64,000 nucleotides of DNA from Neptunicoccus cionae (GTDB lineage Bacteria > Pseudomonadota > Alphaproteobacteria > Rhodobacterales > Rhodobacteraceae): positions 1-64,000 of the forward strand of contig NZ_PKOJ01000003.1 of assembly GCF_002860325.1 (NCBI RefSeq), given 5' to 3'. The translations under genes were made by a program, and so were the position numbers. The notes under the pieces are model-generated. The model was not told where the DNA came from. It saw only the letters and a list, made by a program, of their open reading frames with translations, and did no database searches. Positions 45,536 to 54,954 of the stretch are shown one piece after another. The stretch's first letter is position 1. Every line of letters begins with the position of its first letter.

Positions 45536-46565
45536 AGCGGATCCTCGGGTCTAGCAGGCCGTAGAGAATATCGGCGATCAGGTTGAACACCACAATCAGC
45601 AGCGCAAAGATAAAGGTCAGCGTCTGCACCATTGGAAGGTCATTGGCAAAAAGGGCTGTCAGCAGCAACTGCCCCACGCCGTTCACCTTGAAAACATTCT
45701 CAGTGATGATGGCACCGCCGAAAATCGAAGGGATGCCCAGCGCGATCACTGTGACCACCGGGATCATCGAATTGCGCAGTACATGCACCATCACAACCAC
45801 GCTTTCCTTCAGTCCTTTGGCCCGCGCGGTTCGCACATAATCCTGATTGAGGTTGTCGAGCATGGAAGAGCGCATAAACCGGCTGATCTGCGCCGTCGTC
45901 TGCAACGCCAGCACCATCACCGGCATGATCATCTGCTGGAGCTGGATTTTGAACGATGCCCAGTCCCGCACCACATGGGTGGTGTCATAGATCGACGGAA
46001 ACCAGCCCAGCCCGACGGCGAAAACTACAATCAGCAGCGGGCCGGTAAAAAATGGCGGGATGGAAAAGCCGATCATGGTAACGAACGTACCGGCCTGATC
46101 GAATACCGAATACTGGCGGTAGGCCGAATAGATGCCGATCGGCAGTGCAATCAGGATACCGACCACATAGGCCAGCCCCACAACCCAGAGCGTCTGGGGA
46201 ATACGCTGGATCACGATATCCATCACCGGCGAACGGGTCTGCCAGCTGATCACCCGCAGCTTGCCCTCGGAAAGGCTGGTGTCCGGCAACCAGCCAAGCA
46301 ACCATGTGTCCCGTGTAAGCCAGTCGATAAAGACCTGCGGTTCGATCCAGAAGAACTGGATCAGCCATTTAAAATAGCGGATGTGCAAAGGCTCTCCGAG
46401 CCCCAGCGCCTCGCGCATTTTCTGTTTCACTTCAGGAGGCACCGTCAGAGGCACCTGCGCCATGGGGTCACCCGGTGCAAGTTCCAGAAGTAAAAATATG
46501 ATCAAAGAAATAAACAGAAGGGTCGGGATAGAAAAAAGCAGACGACGGATCGTGTATGTGAGCAT
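45528..46565 (-). CDS. ABC transporter permease (OppB type)
   Basis: A 345-residue permease beginning LTYTIRRLLFSIPTLLFISL, with six helices and the EAA loop (RTARAKGLKESVVVMVHVLRNSMIP). It carries an enlarged periplasmic loop between helices 1 and 2. It is translated from a start 77 bp after the binding-protein gene. Confidence 0.92.
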   Translation of the reverse strand: MLTYTIRRLLFSIPTLLFISLIIFLLLELAPGDPMAQVPLTVPPEVKQKMREALGLGEPLHIRYFKWLIQFFWIEPQVFIDWLTRDTWLLGWLPDTSLSEGKLRVISWQTRSPVMDIVIQRIPQTLWVVGLAYVVGILIALPIGIYSAYRQYSVFDQAGTFVTMIGFSIPPFFTGPLLIVVFAVGLGWFPSIYDTTHVVRDWASFKIQLQQMIMPVMVLALQTTAQISRFMRSSMLDNLNQDYVRTARAKGLKESVVVMVHVLRNSMIPVVTVIALGIPSIFGGAIITENVFKVNGVGQLLLTALFANDLPMVQTLTFIFALLIVVFNLIADILYGLLDPRIRYD

Positions 46566-46642
46566 GAACGCCTCGGTTTATGTCTTTGCCGTGCAACCGG
46601 ATAAAGGCCCCGCACCAGCGGGTGCAGGGCCAGAAGTGCGGT

Positions 46643-48346
46643 TTATTCTGTGCGGTACCAGTCCGCTGCATTCCACAGCTCGCTGTCCCATGTATTCAGC
46701 ACGACGCCGCCCAGCGTGTTGGAGTGGGCAGACACACGACCGCGATCCACCAGAGGTACAATTGTATATGTATCTTTGGTCAGCATCTCGTTCATCTGGA
46801 TGCCGAGCTTGCCGCGTTCGTTCAGATCGCCGGTATTGGCCAGTTTGTCGATCAGCGCATCATAGGCCGGATCACAGAACCGGTTGATGTTCTCACCCTG
46901 CCACTGGCTCTCGGGTTTGGGTTCGCCGCCACAACGGTAGGCCGCAAGGTACTGTTGCGGGTCTGTGCCGTTGAAGTTGTTGGCGTACATTTCCACATCC
47001 GCATAGAACTTCTGGAAGGTATCAGGGGAACCCGGATCACCGCCGAAGAATACAGACGCATCAATGTTGCGAAGTTCGGTTTCAACACCGATTTCGGACC
47101 ACCACTGTTTGATCAGCGCTTGGAAATCCTGACGCACGGCGTTTGTGGATGTCTGGTACAGAAGCGCCAGCTTCTTGCCGTCCTTGTCACGTACACCGTC
47201 ACCGTCCGTATCGGTCCAACCGGCTTCTTCCAGCAGGGCCTTCGCCCCTTCGATGTCCTGTGTCAGACAATCGGTGTTCGGCGATGCAAAGACTTTTGGC
47301 GCAGGAACAAGGTTACAGGTCGGACGACCGGCCTGACCGTAGCCCACTTCAACCAGCAGTTCCCGGTCGATTGCCATGGACAACGCCTTGCGCACTTTCA
47401 GATCCGACAGGATCGGGTGTGGCGCCTTGCGGGTCGCGCGTGTATCCGCGTCCAGTTCGGGCGACGGATCGGTCAGGTTCATTTCCAGACGTTCCACCAG
47501 CGAACCGAAAGCTGCAATCGGCTTGCCCTTGCCGCCTTCTGCCATCTTGGCAATCACGTCAGGTGCAAGTTGCAGGTTCCACGCATAGTCGAACTCGCCG
47601 GTTTCAAGCACTGCGCGACCCGCAGCAGCCGCATCACCGCCGCCTTTCAGGGTCAGCGTCGCAAAGGCAGGCTTTGCTGCATCACGATAGTGCGGGTTCG
47701 CTTCCATCTGGATAACGTCGTTCGGACGGAAATCGGTTACACGGAAAGGACCTGTGCCGATGGGGTTGAAGTTTGCTTCGGTACATTCCGGCGCCTTGGC
47801 CCCGAGACAATCGGCAAATTGTGCCGCCTGAATGATGGGCGACTGACCACCCATGAACGGGCCGTAAGGGTTCGGTTTAGGTTGGTTGAACGTAACTTTA
47901 GTGGTCAGTTCGTCGATTGCCTCGACCGAAACAACACCGTCAAAGAATGTCGCCTGCGCACAGCCTCCCTCTGGGTGCATACAATATTCTGCGGTGAATT
48001 TCACGTCCGCCGATGTCACCGGTGTGCCGTCAGACCATTTCAGCCCTTCTTTCAGCTTCCATGTGATAGAGGTCAGATCCTCTGATACACCGCCATTTGC
48101 TACGGTTGGGATCTCTTCAGCCAGATAAGGCACCAGAGCCCCGTCTTGATCGTAGCGGCCCAAAGGTTCAATCACCAGAGAGGAAGCTTCTACGTCTTTA
48201 GTGCCACCGGAAAGGAACGGGTTCAGAATAGACGGAGCCTGCCAGTAGATAACGTTCACATGGCCGTCAGAGCCGCGCTCTGCCTGACCCATGGTAGCCA
48301 TTGAAAGCGCAAGAACGCTGCCAACGGTCAATGATTTGAATTTCAT
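46643..48346 (-). CDS. Peptide-type ABC transporter substrate-binding protein
   Basis: A 567-residue family 5 binding protein. The signal peptide is KFKSLTVGSVLALSMATMGQ followed by A. Lobe markers include LKEGLKWSDGTPVTSADVKF, NPIGTGPFRVTDFRPND and VRKALSMAIDRELL. It is first in a three-gene operon with two permeases. The two M20 hydrolases across the divergent promoter suggest acylated amino acids or peptides as ligand, an inference from position. Confidence 0.9.
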   Translation of the reverse strand: MKFKSLTVGSVLALSMATMGQAERGSDGHVNVIYWQAPSILNPFLSGGTKDVEASSLVIEPLGRYDQDGALVPYLAEEIPTVANGGVSEDLTSITWKLKEGLKWSDGTPVTSADVKFTAEYCMHPEGGCAQATFFDGVVSVEAIDELTTKVTFNQPKPNPYGPFMGGQSPIIQAAQFADCLGAKAPECTEANFNPIGTGPFRVTDFRPNDVIQMEANPHYRDAAKPAFATLTLKGGGDAAAAGRAVLETGEFDYAWNLQLAPDVIAKMAEGGKGKPIAAFGSLVERLEMNLTDPSPELDADTRATRKAPHPILSDLKVRKALSMAIDRELLVEVGYGQAGRPTCNLVPAPKVFASPNTDCLTQDIEGAKALLEEAGWTDTDGDGVRDKDGKKLALLYQTSTNAVRQDFQALIKQWWSEIGVETELRNIDASVFFGGDPGSPDTFQKFYADVEMYANNFNGTDPQQYLAAYRCGGEPKPESQWQGENINRFCDPAYDALIDKLANTGDLNERGKLGIQMNEMLTKDTYTIVPLVDRGRVSAHSNTLGGVVLNTWDSELWNAADWYRTE

Positions 48347-48731
48347 AGTAACTTAACTCCCAATTGTTATGTTTTAGGTCTTAGAAGCTGCGCCGTCCTG
48401 CGCGCTAAAAGCGCAAGGTGCAAAGCTCACAGGGGCTGAATTCGCCAAAACCGGCAGCCGTTTTGATTGATCGCTTTTAGGGGAACAAACCAAACAGAGG
48501 TTTTGCAACAGCTTCTCCTGATACGTTTCAGTGCCGGAATCGGTCTCCGGCATACAGACCATGGCAAAGACTAAACCGATAAATTCCTATCACACAACGT
48601 TTTTTCTTAAACTTTGCCAAACAGCTTGGTTTTCCAATGACTTGCCCCAAGGGAAGGACGCATGGTTTTGCGCTTGACGCCCTGCCCCTGTCTTCCCACA
48701 CTCCGGCCATTCCAAACAGGATAAATCGAAG
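48347..48731. other. Divergent intergenic region between peptide ABC operon and argE
   Basis: 385 bp without a convincing gene. It holds both promoters. A GCGC-TAAAA-GCGC hairpin (48400-48412) lies in the binding-protein leader, about 55 bp upstream of that gene. A 62-codon minus-strand frame has no family features and is not called. Confidence 0.5.
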
Positions 48732-49886
48732 ATGGCTGACAGCTATACCCCCCGCGACATGCTGGAAAAACTGGTAGGTTATGATACGGTCTCGCACCGT
48801 TCCAACCTCGAACTTATTTCCTATGTTGAAGAGTATCTCGCCTCGCACGGGGTCGAGAGTACGCGGGTTTACAATGAAACCGGCGACAAGGCGAATCTCT
48901 ATGCCCATATCGGCCCGATGGAATCCGGCGGCGTGATCCTGTCCGGTCATACAGACGTGGTGCCGGTGGAAGGGCAGAACTGGTCCACCGATCCCTTCAC
49001 CCTCACGGAAATCGACGGCAGGCTCTACGGCCGTGGCAGTTGTGATATGAAAGGCTTTCTAGCAATCGCACTTGCCCTTGTGCCCGAAATGCTGGCCGCA
49101 GGTTTGAAAACCCCGATCCAGCTTGCACTCAGCTATGATGAAGAAGTCGGCTGTGAAGGCGTTATTCCAATGGTTAAAGAACTGGCCGGAAAGATGCCCA
49201 AAGCAGACATTTGCATCGTTGGGGAACCTTCTTTGATGAAGGTCGTGACAGGCCATAAAAGCGGCATCGGGTTTGAAACCGAAGTTACAGGTTACGAGGT
49301 GCATTCCTCCCTTGCCCACAAAGGCGTCTCTGCGATCATGACAGCGGCAACCCTGATAGAGTGGCACAATGACAGAAACGAATCGGCCACCGCTGCGCAG
49401 GATCCAGACTGCATATTCGAGCCACCCTTCTCCACGTATCACGTCGGAATTATCAACGGCGGGACCGCTGGCAACATTACCGCCAAAACCTGCCGCTTCA
49501 TCAATGATTTCCGCCTGCTTCCCAACGAAAGCCTGACAGAGGCAACGGATGCCTATCGCAGCTTTGCAGCGGAACTGGAAACCAAAATCAAAGCCGTCCG
49601 CCCCGAAGCCGGTATCAGCATCACCCGCCTTTACGACATGCCCGGACTGGAACCAGAAGAAAACGGCAAGGCCGAAGCCCTTGCCCGCCGCCTGACCGGA
49701 GACAACTCCAGCAATGTCGTCAGCTACGGCACGGAAGCTGGCCATTTTCAGGCCGAAGGCATCTCAACGATCATCTGCGGGCCCGGTTCCATCGAACAGG
49801 CCCATCAGGCAGATGAATACATATCAATCGACCAACTGGATCAGGGCGCGCGGTTCATGCGCGATCTGATCGACGCACTTTCATAA
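48732..49886 (+). CDS. argE: Acetylornithine deacetylase (M20 family)
   Basis: A 384-residue M20 metallohydrolase with the metal-binding GVILSGHTDVVPVEG and RGSCDMKGF, the catalytic SYDEEVGCEG and a late TEAGHFQ. The sequence fits the ArgE branch, which removes acetyl from N-acetylornithine. Because it starts an operon with an amidohydrolase and faces a peptide transporter, it may serve in catabolism of N-acyl amino acids instead. Confidence 0.85.
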   Translation: MADSYTPRDMLEKLVGYDTVSHRSNLELISYVEEYLASHGVESTRVYNETGDKANLYAHIGPMESGGVILSGHTDVVPVEGQNWSTDPFTLTEIDGRLYGRGSCDMKGFLAIALALVPEMLAAGLKTPIQLALSYDEEVGCEGVIPMVKELAGKMPKADICIVGEPSLMKVVTGHKSGIGFETEVTGYEVHSSLAHKGVSAIMTAATLIEWHNDRNESATAAQDPDCIFEPPFSTYHVGIINGGTAGNITAKTCRFINDFRLLPNESLTEATDAYRSFAAELETKIKAVRPEAGISITRLYDMPGLEPEENGKAEALARRLTGDNSSNVVSYGTEAGHFQAEGISTIICGPGSIEQAHQADEYISIDQLDQGARFMRDLIDALS

Positions 49887-49896
49887 GGATAAGACA

Positions 49897-51069
49897 ATGC
49901 CCGTGATCAACAGGTTCGCTGAAACCCACGCAGAAATCACCGCAATCCGCCGCGATCTGCACGAACATCCCGAGTTGCAGTTCGACTGTCACCGCACCGC
50001 CGGTATCGTCGCGGAGAAACTGCGCGAATGGGGCTGTGACGAAGTAAAAACCGGCATCGGCCAAACCGGCGTTGTTGCAGTGATCAAAGGCAAGCAAAAC
50101 ACATCCGGCAAGGTGATCGGCCTGCGCGCCGACATGGATGCGTTGCCAATCTACGAGGCAACAGGCCTGGACTATGCCTCGAAAACCGAAGGCAAAATGC
50201 ACGCCTGCGGCCACGACGGCCATACAGCCATGCTGCTCGGTGCAGCCCAATACCTCTGTGAAACCCGCAACTTCGACGGCACCGCCGTTGTGATCTTCCA
50301 ACCTGCTGAAGAAGGCGGCGGCGGCGGGCGCGAGATGGTCAACGAAGGCATGATGGAGGACTTCGGCATTCAGGAGGTCTATGGCATGCACAACTGGCCC
50401 GGCCTGCCTGTCGGCAGCTTTGCCATTCGCCCCGGATCTTTCTTCGCGGCAGCCGATCTGATCGAAATCGAGGTGACAGGCAAAGGCGCACATGCGGCAA
50501 AACCCAATGACGGGATCGATACCACCGTTGTCGCCTCTCACATTGTGATTGCGTTGCAAACCATCGCCTCCCGCGTGGCCGATCCGCTGGAATCCGTTGT
50601 GGTTTCTGTCACCAGCTTTGAAACCGAAAGCAAAGCCTTCAACGTGATCCCCGAAAAAGTTGAACTGCGCGGTACCGTACGCACCCTCTCGCCCGCCATG
50701 CGCGACATGGCAGAAGAGCAGATCAAACGCATCGCGGAAAACACAGCCGCTGCCTTTGGTGCCAAAGCCAAGGTTAATTACCAGCGCAATTATCCGGTAA
50801 TGGTGAACCACGACGCACAAACCGAATTCATGGCCGATGTCGCCAAAGACGTTGCAGGCGCCCATAACGTAAACACGGATATGGAACCGACAATGGGCGG
50901 CGAGGATTTCGCATTCATGCTGGAATCCCGTCCCGGTGCATACATCCTTGTGGGCAACGGCGAAGGTGCCATGGTCCACCACCCGGAATACAACTTCAAT
51001 GACGAAGTCATTCCAACCGGTTGTTCGCTCTGGGCCGGTATCATCGAAAAGTCCATGCCAGCTGCCTGA
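49897..51069 (+). CDS. M20 aminoacylase / hippurate hydrolase-type amidohydrolase
   Basis: A 390-residue M20D enzyme with GLRADMDALPIYEATG, the metal site MHACGHDGHTAMLLGAA, FQPAEEGGGGGREM and the C-terminal PTMGGEDFAFM. Such enzymes hydrolyse N-acyl amino acids, including hippurate. It starts 10 bp after argE with an AAGGA site and ends before a hairpin. Confidence 0.92.
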   Translation: MPVINRFAETHAEITAIRRDLHEHPELQFDCHRTAGIVAEKLREWGCDEVKTGIGQTGVVAVIKGKQNTSGKVIGLRADMDALPIYEATGLDYASKTEGKMHACGHDGHTAMLLGAAQYLCETRNFDGTAVVIFQPAEEGGGGGREMVNEGMMEDFGIQEVYGMHNWPGLPVGSFAIRPGSFFAAADLIEIEVTGKGAHAAKPNDGIDTTVVASHIVIALQTIASRVADPLESVVVSVTSFETESKAFNVIPEKVELRGTVRTLSPAMRDMAEEQIKRIAENTAAAFGAKAKVNYQRNYPVMVNHDAQTEFMADVAKDVAGAHNVNTDMEPTMGGEDFAFMLESRPGAYILVGNGEGAMVHHPEYNFNDEVIPTGCSLWAGIIEKSMPAA

Positions 51070-51078
51070 TCAGACAAA

Positions 51079-51107
51079 AGCCCCGCCGACTTTCCGTCAG
51101 CGGGGCT
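51079..51107 (+). terminator. Hairpin between convergent amidohydrolase and ilvD genes
   Basis: AGCCCCGC (51079-51086) pairs with GCGGGGCT (51100-51107). On the minus strand the stem is followed by TTTGTCTG. The right arm runs directly into a repeat copy. Confidence 0.7.
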
Positions 51108-51126
51108 TCAATGTTCTCAAAATACT
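51106..51126. repeat. Intergenic repeat unit
   Basis: CTTCAATGTTCTCAAAATACT matches the 36565-36585 unit at 18 of 21 positions and directly adjoins the terminator stem. It lies between convergent genes. Confidence 0.75.
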
Positions 51127-51134
51127 CGGGAAGT

Positions 51135-52973
51135 TTACGGTTCCAGACGAACCGCACCCTGAGACGCATTCCCGACATTCGCCGCATAAACCCGCAGCGC
51201 ACGGCTGATCTTGCGTTTGCGCGGCTTCGCTGGAGCCCAGGGATTTTCCCGTGCCTCCATGGCAGCCCGACGCTCTGCAAGTTCTTCATCGGTCAGCTTT
51301 ACGTTCATGCTGCGGTTCGGGATGTCGATCTCGATGATATCGCCTTCTTCGACCAGCGCAATGTTTCCGCCTTCACCCGCTTCGGGAGACACGTGCCCGA
51401 TAGACAGTCCGGATGTCCCGCCTGAAAAACGGCCATCGGTGATCAGCGCACAGGCTTTGCCGAGCTTCATGGATTTAAGGTAGGTGGTCGGGTAAAGCAT
51501 TTCCTGCATCCCCGGCCCGCCACGTGGTCCCTCATAGCGGATCACAACGACATCGCCTTCCTTGACCTCCTTGCCAAGAATGCGGTTACAGGCTTCTTCT
51601 TGGGATTCACACACGACCGCGCGGCCCTCGAATTTCAGAATGCTCTCGTCCACGCCGGCGGTTTTCACCACGCAGCCTTCCTGACTGAGATTGCCGAACA
51701 GAACCGCAAGACCGCCCTCTTGCGAGTGGGCGTGATCTACATCACGGATGACACCGTTTTCGCGGTCCAGATCCAGTTCCTTATAGCGGCGGGATTGGGA
51801 AAACGCTTTCGTGGTGCGTATGCCACCGGGCGCTGCGAGAAACAGCTCACGCACGGATTCATCATTGGTTGTGCGCACGTCCCATTTGGCAATCGCATCG
51901 CCAAGGGTAGGTTCATGAATGGTGCCCACAGAAGTGTCGAGCATCCCCGCACGGTTCATCTCTCCCAGAAGCGCGAAAATACCACCGGCACGGTGCACAT
52001 CCTCCATGTGCACATTGGCGACCGCGGGTGCAACCTTGCACAGGCACGGCGTATTGCGGGACAGACGGTCAATATCGTCTACGGTAAAGTCTACTTCCGC
52101 CTCTTGTGCCATCGCCAACAGGTGCAGAATGGTGTTTGTAGACCCGCCCATGGTGATGTCCATCCGCATCGCGTTTTCAAAGGAGGCTTTGGTTGCAATC
52201 CCCCGGGCAGACACAGCCTTATTGCCGTTCACGTAGTAATCTTTGGTCAGTTCCACGATCCGGCGCCCCGCCTTGCGGAACAGCATCTCGCGGTCGGAGT
52301 GCGTGGCCAGTGTGGACCCGTTTCCCGGCAGCGCCAGCCCCAGCGCCTCGGCCAGACAGTTCATAGAGTTCGCAGTGAACATGCCGGAACAAGACCCGCA
52401 GGTCGGACAGGCGCTTTCCTCGATCGCCAGCACTTCCTCATCGGTGCGGTCGGGATTGGCGGCCTGCATCATCGCATCCACCAGATCAATTTTCTGCAAT
52501 TCCCCGTCGATATCGACCTTACCGGCCTCCATCGGACCACCGGACACAAATACCACCGGAATATCCAGCCGCAGCGCTGCCATCATCATACCGGGGGTGA
52601 TCTTGTCACAGTTGGAAATACAGACCATCGCATCCGCGCAATGGGCGTTCACCATGTATTCCACACTGTCAGCAATAACCTCGCGGCTGGGCAGGGAATA
52701 AAGCATCCCGTCATGGCCCATCGCAATGCCGTCATCTACCGCAATTGTGTTGAATTCCTTCGCCACACCACCGGCTGCATGGATTTCCTCAGCCACCAGA
52801 CCGCCAAGGTCTTTAAGATGCACGTGACCGGGCACAAATTGGGTAAAGGAGTTGACGACCGCAATGATCGGCTTGCCGAAATCCTCGTCCGTCATACCCG
52901 TCGCGCGCCAGAGCCCGCGGGCCCCTGCCATGTTGCGGCCATGTGTGGAAGTTCTTGAACGATACGGAATCAT
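51135..52973 (-). CDS. ilvD: Dihydroxy-acid dehydratase
   Basis: A 612-residue IlvD with the Fe-S cysteine segments [12 protein letters not shown] and [15 protein letters not shown] and the C-terminal [16 protein letters not shown]. It dehydrates dihydroxy acids in isoleucine and valine synthesis. The length is normal. It lies downstream of a dioxygenase gene on the same strand, with a repeat cluster between. Confidence 0.95.
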   Translation of the reverse strand: MIPYRSRTSTHGRNMAGARGLWRATGMTDEDFGKPIIAVVNSFTQFVPGHVHLKDLGGLVAEEIHAAGGVAKEFNTIAVDDGIAMGHDGMLYSLPSREVIADSVEYMVNAHCADAMVCISNCDKITPGMMMAALRLDIPVVFVSGGPMEAGKVDIDGELQKIDLVDAMMQAANPDRTDEEVLAIEESACPTCGSCSGMFTANSMNCLAEALGLALPGNGSTLATHSDREMLFRKAGRRIVELTKDYYVNGNKAVSARGIATKASFENAMRMDITMGGSTNTILHLLAMAQEAEVDFTVDDIDRLSRNTPCLCKVAPAVANVHMEDVHRAGGIFALLGEMNRAGMLDTSVGTIHEPTLGDAIAKWDVRTTNDESVRELFLAAPGGIRTTKAFSQSRRYKELDLDRENGVIRDVDHAHSQEGGLAVLFGNLSQEGCVVKTAGVDESILKFEGRAVVCESQEEACNRILGKEVKEGDVVVIRYEGPRGGPGMQEMLYPTTYLKSMKLGKACALITDGRFSGGTSGLSIGHVSPEAGEGGNIALVEEGDIIEIDIPNRSMNVKLTDEELAERRAAMEARENPWAPAKPRKRKISRALRVYAANVGNASQGAVRLEP

Positions 52974-53076
52974 TGGGCTGCCCTCGCGTGGAAATCTGGT
53001 TTTCCACCGTGTTTTGCCCTAAGGCGCAAGGAATTGCCAGCCCCCGCGCCCTGTTATGGCGCTGCGAAAATTTAAG

Positions 53077-53135
53077 GCCTCCGGCGGGGATATTTGAAGA
53101 AAATGGAACCGAGGCTTCAATGTTCTTCAAATACT
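53077..53135. repeat. Two adjacent intergenic repeat units
   Basis: 53077-53107 is identical over 31 bases to the reverse complement of 9382-9412. Seven bases later CTTCAATGTTCTTCAAATACT (53115-53135) is a copy of the second form. The two forms share TTCTTCAAATA, in opposite orientation. The pair lies between the dioxygenase and ilvD genes. Confidence 0.88.
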
Positions 53136-53148
53136 CCACTGCCGGCCC

Positions 53149-53991
53149 CTAGCGCGGTGGGTCTGCAGAGAAGGTTGTCCGGTAGAGCAGCCGACGCACG
53201 CCGTCGTAATCATTGGTCGCATAATGCAGCGACATCCGGTTGTCCCAGATTGCGACATCACCGGCCTGCCATTTCAGGCGACAGGAAAAATCGGGCCGTG
53301 TGGCATGTTTATACAGGGCTTCGAGGATCGGGGCGCTTTTGGTCTCTGTCATGCCGCTCAGACGGGTGGTGTAGATCGGGTTTACAAACAGCGCCTTGCG
53401 CCCTTCGTGACCGGTAATCACAACCGGATGACGGGTTTCACGATCCGCTGCGGGATCACCGCGCACCATCCGGATCGATGCGCCCGAGCGTGTTTCCCGG
53501 GGCGGTGCATGTTTCACGCCGTAGGGTTTTCCCACGTGAATTGCTTCCCGTCCCTCTACAACTGATTTCAGATCCGCTGGCAGGCTTTCATAGGCCGCAA
53601 CCTGTGACGACCAGACCGTATCGCCTCCGACTTCGGGGATTTCCACCGCATTCAGAACCGATCCGGCGGGGGGATTCTCCAGAAAGGAAAAGTCGGAATG
53701 CCACTCCCCTCCGAATACGCCAGTGTTGCGTTCCTCCGCTTCCTTCAGGACGGCGATCACTTCGGGCTCACCTTCCATCGGAGTGACATAGGGCAGCTGC
53801 ATGGCCGGTCCGAAGACGCTGTTGAGCCGTTTCTGTTCTGCAATGTTCAGGAACTGACCGCGCAAAACAATCATCTGGTGGCTGGCAAGGGCCGCGCGCA
53901 GCAGTCCGGCGACATCCGCGCTGACCGGATGTTTCAGGTCGAGGCCGGAAATTTCCGCTCCCATAAACCCTGTCAACTTGCGGATCTGCAT
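53149..53991 (-). CDS. TauD/TfdA-family Fe(II)/2-oxoglutarate dioxygenase
   Basis: A 280-residue dioxygenase. The iron ligands are the His and Asp of GEWHSDFSF and the distal His of MSLHYATNDYDG, and the 2-oxoglutarate Arg is in RRLLYRTTF. It starts QIRKLTGFMGAEISGLDL, typical of the family. Substrates in the family include taurine, sulfonates and aryloxy acids; no sulfonate transporter is adjacent, so the substrate is open. Confidence 0.88.
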   Translation of the reverse strand: MQIRKLTGFMGAEISGLDLKHPVSADVAGLLRAALASHQMIVLRGQFLNIAEQKRLNSVFGPAMQLPYVTPMEGEPEVIAVLKEAEERNTGVFGGEWHSDFSFLENPPAGSVLNAVEIPEVGGDTVWSSQVAAYESLPADLKSVVEGREAIHVGKPYGVKHAPPRETRSGASIRMVRGDPAADRETRHPVVITGHEGRKALFVNPIYTTRLSGMTETKSAPILEALYKHATRPDFSCRLKWQAGDVAIWDNRMSLHYATNDYDGVRRLLYRTTFSADPPR

Positions 53992-54007
53992 CCTGCCCCC
54001 TGCCGAG

Positions 54008-54670
54008 TTATCCGAACCAGCGTTTGAACCATGCCCTCACGCCGCCTCTGGCGCGGTCCACATCCTCCCCCGCTTCGGCAGCGCGGGCTTCTACGGCGTC
54101 CCAGCGTTCCTCTATCTGGGCAAGCGCGGGATCGATCTTGCGGCGTTTGAACCGTTGTACCAACCGGTAGAAGCCGAGCATGAACAGCCCCATAACGATG
54201 TAAATCGCGATGTTAGACCAAGGGATGATCCGCACATCAGGTCCTTCCACATCCCAGATCGTAACCGCGTTGGGATAGATCGACAGGAATTCGTTCCGCC
54301 AGCCGTAATGTTTGATCACAACCCACTCCGGTGCGGCGCGGGTGGAAATTCTGTCTGCGGCCTCGGCCTGAAGGTTGGAACTGTCCAGTTTGAAATACCA
54401 GGGCCAGCCGAAACCGGTGTCCTCGTTGCGGAACACCATGACCTTGCCGTCGGGATAGGACGTGTTGATCAGACGCAAATCGCGGTTCACGCCTTCGTTG
54501 TTGCCACTGTCTGTCTGGGCATAGAAAATCCTGTTCCACTTGGAAAAGTCCTGCCGGATGATCTCTGTGCCAGTCACCCGCACGATATCGCGCTGTGGCA
54601 GCGTGTAATGCAGGAAAGCAAAGACCAGCGCGATCAGAACAATCCAGAAACCCCATTTGAACCAGCGCAT
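54008..54670 (-). CDS. DUF1523-like membrane protein
   Basis: A 220-residue protein with an N-terminal helix (FKWGFWIVLIALVFAFLHYT), a periplasmic-size domain (PQRDIVRVTGTEIIRQDFS to VWDVEG) and a second helix (IAIYIVMGLFMLGFY), then a basic C-terminal tail. The sequence matches what I remember of the DUF1523 family, found in Rhodobacterales. It is the last gene of the six-gene operon, 10 bp after the preceding one. Confidence 0.75.
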   Translation of the reverse strand: MRWFKWGFWIVLIALVFAFLHYTLPQRDIVRVTGTEIIRQDFSKWNRIFYAQTDSGNNEGVNRDLRLINTSYPDGKVMVFRNEDTGFGWPWYFKLDSSNLQAEAADRISTRAAPEWVVIKHYGWRNEFLSIYPNAVTIWDVEGPDVRIIPWSNIAIYIVMGLFMLGFYRLVQRFKRRKIDPALAQIEERWDAVEARAAEAGEDVDRARGGVRAWFKRWFG

Positions 54671-54680
54671 TCGGCCATCC

Positions 54681-54950
54681 TCACATAAAATTCGTCACAT
54701 AAAGCATCGCGATCACCAGAATGACCGGAATAACATAAACGCCCCAGATCAGCTTGCGCCGGAGCGATCCTTCATAGGCTTTCAGCCCGTCCTCGATGAA
54801 CTGTTCACGGGGGCCGGGATGCTCTGCGCCTTCGTCAAACTGCTTCTCCAGTTTTTCGCGCCGCACAGAACGGGAATACCATGACAGACAGATGTAGACG
54901 ATTGTCAGCAAAAACAACCCGATAATAGTTAATCTCACCCATCCGAACAT
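54681..54950 (-). CDS. Small membrane protein, operon member
   Basis: An 89-residue protein with helices at both ends (VRLTIIGLFLLTIVYICLSW and LIWGVYVIPVILVIAMLYV) around a charged cytoplasmic or periplasmic loop (RREKLEKQFDEGAEHPG). It is 4 bp from the preceding gene and 10 bp from the next. Not recognised. Confidence 0.75.
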   Translation of the reverse strand: MFGWVRLTIIGLFLLTIVYICLSWYSRSVRREKLEKQFDEGAEHPGPREQFIEDGLKAYEGSLRRKLIWGVYVIPVILVIAMLYVTNFM

Positions 54951-54954
54951 AGGA

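Noticed and set aside
46580-48085. 501-codon + strand frame
   Set aside because: Antisense to the binding-protein gene, which has a signal peptide and family motifs.
51600-52958. 452-codon + strand frame
   Set aside because: Antisense to ilvD, with His/Arg-rich shadow composition.
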